This document shows positions 18,140-24,782 of a DNA stretch of 64,000 bases, piece by piece (position 1 is the stretch's first letter; each line of letters begins with the position of its first letter). A model generated the notes under the pieces. That model saw nothing but the letters and a program-made list of their open reading frames with translations, made no database searches and had not been told where the DNA came from. Source of the DNA: Silvibacterium acidisoli (lineage in GTDB: Bacteria > Acidobacteriota > Terriglobia > Terriglobales > Acidobacteriaceae); NCBI GenBank assembly GCA_022870745.1, contig CP085323.1:2542001-2606000 (forward strand), read 5' to 3'. Made by a program: the position numbers and the translations under genes.

Positions 18140-19969
18140 TTAGCGGGCGCCGGGACCAGGGTTTGCCGGAGCCGGGGTAGTATCGGCGGGCTGGGCCTGC
18201 GGAGCCGCATTTGTATCCGCCGGTTGAGCTGCAGGGGCTCCAGTCGTGTCAGCTGGCTGGGCTCCCGGAGCAGCCGGGGTGTTAGCCGGAGCTGCTGCAG
18301 GCGCCGCGGCCGGGGCCTGGTAGCGCTGCAGGCGGAAGTAGACCGGAGTCACTTCAAACGGCATCTTGTCGCGTGCATTGAGCAGTGGAGCAGGCCGCAC
18401 GTTCAGCTGGTAGACCTTGTCGTCCCACGGATCGATGCGCAGGTGGCTGTTCAGAGGCAGGGCAGCGATCTGTGTCAGATCGTCCATGTTCAGCTTGGGA
18501 GCGCCCTGAGTCAGACCCGACAGCCAGGGGGTTCCGTCAGCCTTGATCAGCGAATCGCCCAGGCGGGCCGTCAACAGGTACGGCAGCTGCTTCTGGCGCG
18601 CCTGCAACTGCGCGAAGAACAGACCGACGCTGGCCGCCTTATCGTGATAGACCGAGTTGTTGAAGAGCTCAACCGCCTTCTTGGCGGCTTCCGTGTTGTC
18701 GAGCGGAGTGTGGTTCATGTTGAAGCGGGTGAATGTCGCTTCGTCAGGGAAGAGCAGGCGGTCGTTAAAGGCGAAACGCGTATCGATATGGTGGCCGAGG
18801 ACGATGTGGGCAAGCTGGAAGCTCAGGACGGCCGCCAGATCCTCTTCCGAGGGGAGGGTATCGATCAGTCCCTTGCTCAGCAGGATGGTATTGCCGATCG
18901 CAATCGATTCGAGCGGCGTAGTCAGCAGCACACGGCAATGAATATCCGAGGGCAGCTCAAGCTTGTTGCCGATGACGATGTTGTTGGTAACGGTCTCGAG
19001 AACCTTGTCGAAATCGCTGGGCGGAGCCAGCAGGCCGGCCTGGGTCAGGCGATCGAGCACGTTCTGCTCGGCCTGCGAAACCCACTCGCGCTGCGCCTGC
19101 AGAGGGCTGACGTCGGTCGACGTATCACTCTGATCCTGGGCATTATCGACCTCGATCGAAGCGTTATCCGAGTCGTGAGTAGGCAGTTTGAGGGAGTAGC
19201 CCCAGAAATAGGTCTGGGCGCGGAAGCCCGTCGCCTTTGGCGACTCGCTCTGCTGCGTCTCTTCGACGTAGATGGCATTCGGGAGCCAGACGTCAGGCTG
19301 CACGTTCATACGCCAGCTGTCGAAGTGGAAGTAATGGCTGCCTTCCGTCGTGTCCCGGCCTTCCGTGTAGGAGCCGTTGAAGCGGACAATGTTGCCGTCC
19401 TGATCTTCTACCCAGATACGGCCGAAGAAGCGGCCTGTGCCCTGGCCGGGCTTCGGGTGCACGTCGAAGACCAGCGTGCGGACGCTGCCCAGGAAGTCGC
19501 GCCGGACATAAGTGAAGTCATAGTGCTTCTGGTCGAAGCCCACCGGGTCGATGAACATCATGTCCATGAAGCCGGTAGCCGAGTAGCTCATGTGGAAGCT
19601 CTTGGTCAGATCGCCGAGAAACTTCATGGAGCCTTTGAAGAAGCCTCGTCCTTCCGGCTTCGCCTGGTAGGCGTTTGCCGTGAAGGTCTTACCGAAGTCG
19701 ACGCGGGCGACGATGTACTCATCCGACACCGGCACCGTCTGAAGCTTCTGGTCGGGGCGATAGTTCTGGATGTATGTCTGCACCACGGGGGTGCTCTTCT
19801 GGATCGCCTTGACCGTATCCTTTTCGCGGCCGACGGCCTTATCGATCAGAGCGGCCTGGGCCGGGGTGAGGGGTACCGGGGGGACATACTTCGGGGTCTT
19901 CTTGGCATATGCGGCGCTGACGGTGAGAGTAAGCGCCAGACCCATCGTGCAAAGCTTGCGGAGAGACAT
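18140..19969 (-). CDS. Secreted M48-metallopeptidase-like protein with disrupted HExxH
   Basis: This 609-residue protein has a signal peptide (MSLRKLCTMGLALTLTVSAAYA). Residues ~60-260 resemble an outer-membrane lipoprotein-sorting-type beta domain (VARVDFGKTFTANAY, YVRRDFLGSVRTLVFDV). Residues ~290-470 align with the M48 peptidase core: LSKGLIDTLPSEEDLAAVL is the helix leading to the zinc motif, and it is followed by LGHH. The motif itself reads FQLAH (384-388) instead of HELAH, so one zinc histidine and the catalytic glutamate are missing. The usual downstream ExxAD ligand is also not recognisable (YHDKAASVG). The last ~60 residues are Ala/Pro-rich with repeated AQPADT units. It is probably a non-catalytic periplasmic or outer-membrane protein. 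Confidence 0.82.
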   Translation of the reverse strand: MSLRKLCTMGLALTLTVSAAYAKKTPKYVPPVPLTPAQAALIDKAVGREKDTVKAIQKSTPVVQTYIQNYRPDQKLQTVPVSDEYIVARVDFGKTFTANAYQAKPEGRGFFKGSMKFLGDLTKSFHMSYSATGFMDMMFIDPVGFDQKHYDFTYVRRDFLGSVRTLVFDVHPKPGQGTGRFFGRIWVEDQDGNIVRFNGSYTEGRDTTEGSHYFHFDSWRMNVQPDVWLPNAIYVEETQQSESPKATGFRAQTYFWGYSLKLPTHDSDNASIEVDNAQDQSDTSTDVSPLQAQREWVSQAEQNVLDRLTQAGLLAPPSDFDKVLETVTNNIVIGNKLELPSDIHCRVLLTTPLESIAIGNTILLSKGLIDTLPSEEDLAAVLSFQLAHIVLGHHIDTRFAFNDRLLFPDEATFTRFNMNHTPLDNTEAAKKAVELFNNSVYHDKAASVGLFFAQLQARQKQLPYLLTARLGDSLIKADGTPWLSGLTQGAPKLNMDDLTQIAALPLNSHLRIDPWDDKVYQLNVRPAPLLNARDKMPFEVTPVYFRLQRYQAPAAAPAAAPANTPAAPGAQPADTTGAPAAQPADTNAAPQAQPADTTPAPANPGPGAR

Positions 19970-20037
19970 TTACAGGCTCCTAATCGTTCTCTTCAAATCG
20001 AATCGCTTGGTGTTATCTAAAAACTACGTACCTTCGG

Positions 20038-21114
20038 CTACGCGAGCTGGAAGGTAATGTGAATTACGGTGACTTGATCGACGGGGTGGCCGTCACGGGT
20101 CGCCGGTTTAAACTGTATTCCTTCCGCAACACTCCTGGCTTGCTGGTCCAGCCCGTGTCCTAACCCGCTGAGCACCTGCAGAACCTGTACATGACCATCG
20201 GCCGTGAAGCGAACCTGCAGCGTGACATCGCCTTCGATCTTTAGCTGGCGGGCTTCGGCGGTATAGGTAGCGCGGGGCTTGGAGAGCACAACGATCGGCG
20301 TGGCTGCCGCCTGTTGCGCCTTCGGTTGCGCGGCGGGCGCGCTGCCGTAACCAGTTCCAAAGGAGCCGGCCTGAGCAACCTGGCCAGTGCCGCCGGGCTT
20401 TCCGGTGCCGCCGACTACGCCGTTCGAGAACCCGGCCGAGGCTACGGTCCCACGGGTATCCTTACCGCCCGGAACGCCATTCGCTACGCCCGATCCAAAG
20501 GCTACGCCTTTGACCGATCCCTGGCGGGCTGCTCCGGCTCCTGCGCTGGGGCCAGGAGCGGCATTGAAGGCACCCACCGCTGCCACTGTCGGGGCCTTGG
20601 TGGCATTCGGGTTCGGCTTCACGCCGGAAGGATCGCCGAAGCCGCCGGTCTTCACGCTCGGAGGCGCGGTGTTGTTTGCTACCTGCGTCGGAGTCGGACT
20701 CTTGAAGAGTCCAACCTTCGGCTGGGGTGGCGGGGTAACGGCCTTGGGAGGAGCCGGTGCTATCTTCGGCTGCTCTGGCGTCGGAACCTTTACCTCGACA
20801 GGCTTGGGCGGTTCCACGACAGGTTTGGGCGGCTGAATCACCGGCTTCGGTGGCTCGATCACCTTAGGCGGCGGGGGGATAATTTTTACCTTGGGGACGG
20901 GGGGAACATAGGGCTTGGGCTGTTCAAGGGGAAAAATGAGCGTGGCTGTATTTTCCTTGCGAACCTTTACCTCATGAATACGTGCTGCGGCGAAGAGCAG
21001 GATCAGAGCGCCGACCGCGATATTCGCGACCATGCTGACGCCAAAGGAGCCCAGACGGCCTTCCGGCTCGGGCAGGAGACCGAACTCTGCGTTCTTCTTA
21101 GGAGAGCTTGCCAT
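20038..21114 (-). CDS. TonB-family energy transducer
   Basis: This 358-residue protein has one N-terminal membrane helix (~30-45, MVANIAVGALILLFAAARI) and a long Pro-rich periplasmic spacer with PPKPV repeats (~65-135). A Gly/Ala-rich low-complexity region follows (~150-270). The C-terminal TonB domain has RATYTAEARQLKIEGDVTLQ, FTADGHVQVLQVLSGLGHGL and VIHITFQLA. TonB links the ExbBD proton channel to outer-membrane receptors; no exbB or exbD lies nearby. The usual YP in the TonB box-binding region reads TYTAEAR, as in other TonB-like C-termini. It is followed on the same strand by the M48-like gene (68-base gap). Repeated GGAATACAA motifs precede it and may be operators. Confidence 0.9.
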   Translation of the reverse strand: MASSPKKNAEFGLLPEPEGRLGSFGVSMVANIAVGALILLFAAARIHEVKVRKENTATLIFPLEQPKPYVPPVPKVKIIPPPPKVIEPPKPVIQPPKPVVEPPKPVEVKVPTPEQPKIAPAPPKAVTPPPQPKVGLFKSPTPTQVANNTAPPSVKTGGFGDPSGVKPNPNATKAPTVAAVGAFNAAPGPSAGAGAARQGSVKGVAFGSGVANGVPGGKDTRGTVASAGFSNGVVGGTGKPGGTGQVAQAGSFGTGYGSAPAAQPKAQQAAATPIVVLSKPRATYTAEARQLKIEGDVTLQVRFTADGHVQVLQVLSGLGHGLDQQARSVAEGIQFKPATRDGHPVDQVTVIHITFQLA

Positions 21115-21131
21115 AAACCTTTATTATTCTC

Positions 21132-21214
21132 ACTTGTATTCCACTGTTAGTACTTAGACGCACAACTTAGGCGGAGACACACATCCACTGTGAATACAAG
21201 CACTTTGTATTCCA
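21132..21214. promoter_or_regulatory. Triple TGGAATACAA motif, probable operators of tonB
   Basis: Read on the minus strand, TGGAATACAAGTG (21132-21144) and TGGAATACAAAGTG (21201-21214) are near-identical direct repeats. A third, inverted copy (GAATACAA at 21192-21199) forms an 8-bp-armed, 21-base inverted repeat with the distal one (GAATACAA-GCACT-TTGTATTC, 21192-21212). They lie 18-100 bases upstream of the tonB ATG. The cognate regulator is unknown. Confidence 0.5.
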
Positions 21215-21334
21215 AATAAGATGCTGAAATCCTGCTATCCACGGCTCGGCTGGGGTGGGACGACCTAAGTTACACAAGTTGCGTAGCCAATCGTCCGTCG
21301 ATCGCTGTTTCTGTCGACGGTGGGAGCTCAAAAC

Positions 21335-21362
21335 TTGACAGTTTTGCGGGAGCCGATTTATT
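21335..21362 (+). promoter_or_regulatory. Candidate promoter for galE
   Basis: TTGACA (6/6 match to the -35 consensus) at 21335-21340 is followed after a 16-base spacer by TTTATT (4/6 match to -10). It would give a leader of about 250 bases before galE, which is long, so another promoter nearer the gene may exist. Confidence 0.35.
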
Positions 21363-21620
21363 CGTCACTTTCACCCGGCTGCGTTTCGGACATTTGACCG
21401 TAACGACAGTAATAGCAAAGTAATGAGCGCTTTTCTAGATTATAGGGTGCCCTATCCTGAAAGGTAACCATTACTTTCGTGTTAATTTTGCCTACAGTGT
21501 AAATACTGCTCACTGCGCCGGATTTCCGGTGGACTGTAGTAGGTTAATTCGACGTTGGCGCACTGTTTCCGGTTGCCCGTTTTCCAACCATCACATCAAG
21601 ACAGCTTTCAGGAGATTCTC

Positions 21621-22586
21621 GTGCGAATTCTTGTGACCGGCGGAGCCGGCTATATAGGCGGTACGGTTACCACCCTGTTGATGGATTCCGGCCACGACGT
21701 GGTCGTATATGACAATCTGAGCCACGCCCGCCGGGAGATGATTCCCGCAGGCGCTGAATTTGTCGAGGGCGATATTTCCGACCGTCCTCTTCTCGAAAAA
21801 GTGCTTGGCAGCGGTATCGACGGGGTGATGAATTTCGCGGCGCTGATCGAGGCCGGCGAAAGCATGAAGATTCCCGAGGCCTATTTCCGGAATAACAGCG
21901 CTTCGACGCTGACGCTGTTCGAAGCCATGCTGGCGACGGGCGTCAATCGCCTGGTGTTTTCCTCGACCGCGGCTGTTTACGGTGAGCCGGAATCGACGCC
22001 GATCCTCGAAGACGCGCCTCTGCGCCCAACCAACGCTTACGGAGAATCGAAGCTGCTGGTCGAGCAGATGCTCGGCTGGCTCAATCGCAGCCACGGCTTC
22101 CGTTATGCCAGCCTGCGCTACTTCAACGTGGCGGGCGCCATCAAGGGCCGGGGTGAGGCGCATGAGCCTGAATCGCACATCATTCCGCTGATTCTGGACG
22201 TAGCGCTGGGCCGCCGGGAGAGCATCAAGATCTTCGGGCAGGACTATCCCACGCCGGACGGAACCTGCATCCGCGACTACATCCACGTGCACGATCTTGC
22301 CCGTGCCCACCTGCTCGCCATGGAAAAGCTCGAGACCGAGGACCGGCTTATCTACAACATCGGCAATGGAACTGGCTTCAGCGTCCGCGAGGTGGTGGAT
22401 TCTGCGCGGAGGGTGACGGGCAAGGACATCCGGGTTGAAGAATGCCCTCGGCGTCCAGGAGACCCGGCGGTGCTGATCGCGAGTTCTGAAAAGATCGGCC
22501 GCGAGCTGGGCTGGAAACCGGAGTTCACCGAACTCGACGGCATTGTCCAGACAGCCTGGGACTGGCACCAGTTGCGGTACCGGTAA
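21621..22586 (+). CDS. galE: UDP-glucose 4-epimerase
   Basis: This 321-residue extended short-chain dehydrogenase interconverts UDP-glucose and UDP-galactose, supplying galactose for LPS and exopolysaccharide. The NAD-binding motif GGAGYIG follows directly on the start. The active site SSTAAVYGEP plus TNAYGESKLLVEQML gives the catalytic Ser/Thr and Tyr-x3-Lys. Substrate-binding features include RYFNVAGA, DYPTPDGTCIRDYIHVHDLA and RRPGDPAVLIASS. The start is the GTG at 21621 with CAGGAG upstream; a longer in-frame opening at 21555 has no family similarity. No other sugar genes adjoin it, so it probably serves general envelope polysaccharide synthesis. Confidence 0.95.
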   Translation: MRILVTGGAGYIGGTVTTLLMDSGHDVVVYDNLSHARREMIPAGAEFVEGDISDRPLLEKVLGSGIDGVMNFAALIEAGESMKIPEAYFRNNSASTLTLFEAMLATGVNRLVFSSTAAVYGEPESTPILEDAPLRPTNAYGESKLLVEQMLGWLNRSHGFRYASLRYFNVAGAIKGRGEAHEPESHIIPLILDVALGRRESIKIFGQDYPTPDGTCIRDYIHVHDLARAHLLAMEKLETEDRLIYNIGNGTGFSVREVVDSARRVTGKDIRVEECPRRPGDPAVLIASSEKIGRELGWKPEFTELDGIVQTAWDWHQLRYR

Positions 22587-22622
22587 GACGACGGTCGTCG
22601 CGATTTCCTCTACAGTGGAGGC

Positions 22623-23225
22623 ATGTTTCATCTGCCATTGCACCAGATGTTCAGCCTCCCTGTGCCGCTGCTCGAAAAGATCGTGCGGCCCATCGTTGTG
22701 TATCTTGCGCTGATCCTGCTTCTACGCGTCTTCGGCAAACGGGAACTGGCGCAGCTCAATCCTTTCGACCTGGTCGTTCTGCTTTCGCTGTCGAACACGG
22801 TGCAGAACGCGATTATCGGCGATGACAACTCGCTTTCCGGGGGCATTATCGGGGCGATCACGCTTCTGAGCGTGAATTGGCTTGTCGTGCGAATCCTCTA
22901 CAGCGCTCCGCGGGTGAATCAGCTGCTCACAGGCATGGAGAGGACATTGATCATCGATGGCATGGTCGACCACGTCGCGCTGAAGAAAGAGCTGCTGACA
23001 GAAGAGGAGCTGCTGGCCGTGATCCACCGGCAGGGCTTCGACACGTTCAATGAAGTGGAGAGGTGCGAGATTGAGCCGAACGGAGGCTTCTACATCGAAG
23101 GCCGCAAGCCCTCGTCTGAGGACTCGCGCCAGGGCGAACTGCTGGCCCGCCTGGACGCGCTGGGAGAGGAAATGAAGGCGATTCGCGCCCGTCTCGACCA
23201 GATGAGCGAACACAAGACAGCCTGA
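22623..23225 (+). CDS. DUF421 (YetF-like) membrane protein
   Basis: This 200-residue protein has three hydrophobic helices in the first ~95 residues (IVRPIVVYLALILLLRVFGK; NPFDLVVLLSLSNTVQNAII; GAITLLSVNWLVVRILY). A cytoplasmic domain follows carrying the DUF421 signatures LIIDGMVDHVALKKELLTEE, FDTFNEVERCEIEPNGGFYI and GRKPSSED. The C-terminal ~30 residues are a predicted coiled coil (LLARLDALGEEMKAIRARL). Function of the family is poorly known; the B. subtilis relatives YetF/YdfR/YdfS relate to spore and envelope biology. GGAGG ends only a base or two before the ATG, unusually close. It lies 36 bases after galE and may share its transcript. Confidence 0.88.
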   Translation: MFHLPLHQMFSLPVPLLEKIVRPIVVYLALILLLRVFGKRELAQLNPFDLVVLLSLSNTVQNAIIGDDNSLSGGIIGAITLLSVNWLVVRILYSAPRVNQLLTGMERTLIIDGMVDHVALKKELLTEEELLAVIHRQGFDTFNEVERCEIEPNGGFYIEGRKPSSEDSRQGELLARLDALGEEMKAIRARLDQMSEHKTA

Positions 23226-23239
23226 GCGGGCACGCGCCA

Positions 23240-23268
23240 TTGACCCCGCTTCAGATGCTCCGTATCAT
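23240..23268 (+). promoter_or_regulatory. Promoter of the tRNA gene
   Basis: TTGACC (5/6, 23240-23245) and TATCAT (5/6, 23263-23268) are separated by exactly 17 bases. They lie 23 bases upstream of the tRNA 5' end, the geometry expected of a housekeeping sigma-70 stable-RNA promoter. Confidence 0.6.
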
Positions 23269-23291
23269 AAGAAATTGTTCCCATATCTTTT

Positions 23292-23368
23292 GGCGGCGTA
23301 GCTCAGATGGTTAGAGCGACGGACTCATAACCCGTAGGTCGACAGTTCGATTCTGTCCGCCGCCACCA
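23292..23368 (+). tRNA. tRNA with CAU anticodon (elongator Met, or Ile2)
   Basis: This 77-base cloverleaf includes an encoded CCA. The acceptor stem is GGCGGCG/CGCCGCC, the D arm GCTC-GAGC, the anticodon loop CTCATAA with CAT at 23326-23328, the variable loop AGGTC, and the T arm GACAG-TTCGATT-CTGTC. The paired G1-C72 end excludes initiator tRNA. Elongator methionine and lysidine-modified isoleucine tRNAs share this anticodon, and I cannot separate them by eye. The last anticodon-stem pair is an A31/C39 mismatch. It has its own upstream promoter. Confidence 0.95.
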
Positions 23369-23537
23369 GTGTGTACACAACACTGATCTGCAACAGGCGG
23401 ATGTTCCCGCGTAGCCGGTCCTGCCTTAAGTTGCATCCTGATCCTCACTTCTGCAACATGAATCGCCCGCCCGATTTCGCCATGAGCGGAACGGAGTATG
23501 ATAGACACACCGTTGCTCCAAGAGGGCGGTTTGCCGA

Positions 23538-24749
23538 ATGTCCAAGACTTTTAAGCGTGTCATCTTCGGGGCATCCGTTGCCCTGATCGCCCTGGTATTT
23601 GCAGGCAGCCTGCTGTCGCGGAATGTTTCCGCCAACGCGGAAAACGAAGGCGTTTACCGCCAGATGGGCCTCTATGAGGAGGTCCTGCACAAGATCCAGA
23701 GCGACTACGTTACCGAGCCGAATATCTCGAATGTGACCGATGGCGCACTCCACGGCCTGCTGGATTCTCTCGATCCCGATTCGAGCTACCTTACCCCGGC
23801 GGAGTATACCGACTACAAGACTCACCGCAATGACGGCACGGCCCAGGTAGGCATCACGCTTTCGCGCCGCTCCGGATTTCTAATGGTGGTTTCCGTCGTG
23901 CCCGGCAGCCCGGCCGACAAGGAACAGATCAGCGATGGCGACCTGATTGAATCCATCGATGGCAAGTCCTCGTCTTCGGCCGCCATGGCCCGGGAGCTGC
24001 TTGCAGGAAAACCCGGCAGCGAAGTCACGTTTTCGGTAGTGCGTCCCGGAAAGTCTGAGCCGCAGAAAGTTACGCTCACCCGCACAGTGGTGGCCATTCC
24101 CGCTCTTTCTGAACAGCAGTACGAAAACTCCAGCATTCTTTATTTAAAGCCTTCAGCTCTGACTGCCGAGCGTGTTTCTGCGATCGAAGCCCGTCTCAAG
24201 TCGATGGAGAAGAGCGGAAACAAGAAGGTGCTGCTCGACCTGCGCGATGTCGTGGACGGTGATCCGGCCCAGGGTGTGAAGCTGGCTAATGCCTTCCTGA
24301 AGACAGGAACCATCGCGACGCTGCAGGGCCAGAAATTTCCCAAGCAGGTTTTCAGCGCCGATCCGTCGCACTTCGTCACGGATGCACCGCTGGTTGTGCT
24401 CATCAACCATGGAACCTCCGGTGCGGCAGAGATTACTGCCGCCGCGATCCTCGGAAACAAGCGTGGTGACGTGGTGGGCGATCGCAGCTTCGGTGAAGGC
24501 GTGCTCCAGAAGACGATCGAAATGCCTGACGGCGCCGCCATCTTCCTTTCGATTGCGAAGTATGCCGGTCCTGATGGCAAGCCGATCCAGGATGAGGCTG
24601 TGAATCCGAATGTTGTGGTGAGCGAAAGCATTGACCAGTTCCTCGCCTCCGAAGACACGGAAGGGGCAAAGGAGCAGGAAAAAGCGGCTCCGCACCCGGA
24701 TGACCAGTTGAATAAGGCCCTGGATGTCCTTAAGCAAAAGAGCGCCTAG
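23538..24749 (+). CDS. S41/PDZ C-terminal-processing-peptidase homologue, probably non-catalytic
   Basis: This 403-residue protein has a signal-anchor (~8-25, IFGASVALIALVFAGSLL). It carries the CTP N-terminal motif (LHGLLDSLDPDSSYLTPAEY), a PDZ domain at ~100-185 (GFLMVVSVVPGSPADKEQIS, GDLIESIDG) and an S41 core at ~195-365. Active CTPs have DLRxNxGG, a GSASASE-type serine and FGKG with the catalytic lysine. Here these read DLRDVVDGD, GTSGAAE (S294 one position off by my alignment) and FGEG (Glu320 in place of Lys). The dyad therefore seems lost. It immediately precedes a class A PBP gene, so a scaffold role in cell-wall processing is an attractive guess. TATGAT at 23497-23502 could be its -10 box. 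Confidence 0.82.
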   Translation: MSKTFKRVIFGASVALIALVFAGSLLSRNVSANAENEGVYRQMGLYEEVLHKIQSDYVTEPNISNVTDGALHGLLDSLDPDSSYLTPAEYTDYKTHRNDGTAQVGITLSRRSGFLMVVSVVPGSPADKEQISDGDLIESIDGKSSSSAAMARELLAGKPGSEVTFSVVRPGKSEPQKVTLTRTVVAIPALSEQQYENSSILYLKPSALTAERVSAIEARLKSMEKSGNKKVLLDLRDVVDGDPAQGVKLANAFLKTGTIATLQGQKFPKQVFSADPSHFVTDAPLVVLINHGTSGAAEITAAAILGNKRGDVVGDRSFGEGVLQKTIEMPDGAAIFLSIAKYAGPDGKPIQDEAVNPNVVVSESIDQFLASEDTEGAKEQEKAAPHPDDQLNKALDVLKQKSA

Positions 24750-24782
24750 CCGCTCGTTGAATCCCACGCATCGGATGAACGC

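Larger units (their letters stand above)
21115..21620. other. 506-base non-coding divergent region between tonB and galE
   Basis: No plausible gene is visible on either strand. The tonB side holds three copies of a TTGTATTCC-like motif. The centre has a consensus -35 TTGACA (21335-21340) followed after 16 bases by TTTATT (21357-21362), a possible plus-strand promoter. There is also a small palindrome ATAGGG-TG-CCCTAT (21442-21455). The galE side ends with the ribosome-binding site CAGGAG six bases before its GTG. The length leaves room for a small RNA or long leader, but I see no riboswitch consensus. Confidence 0.6.
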
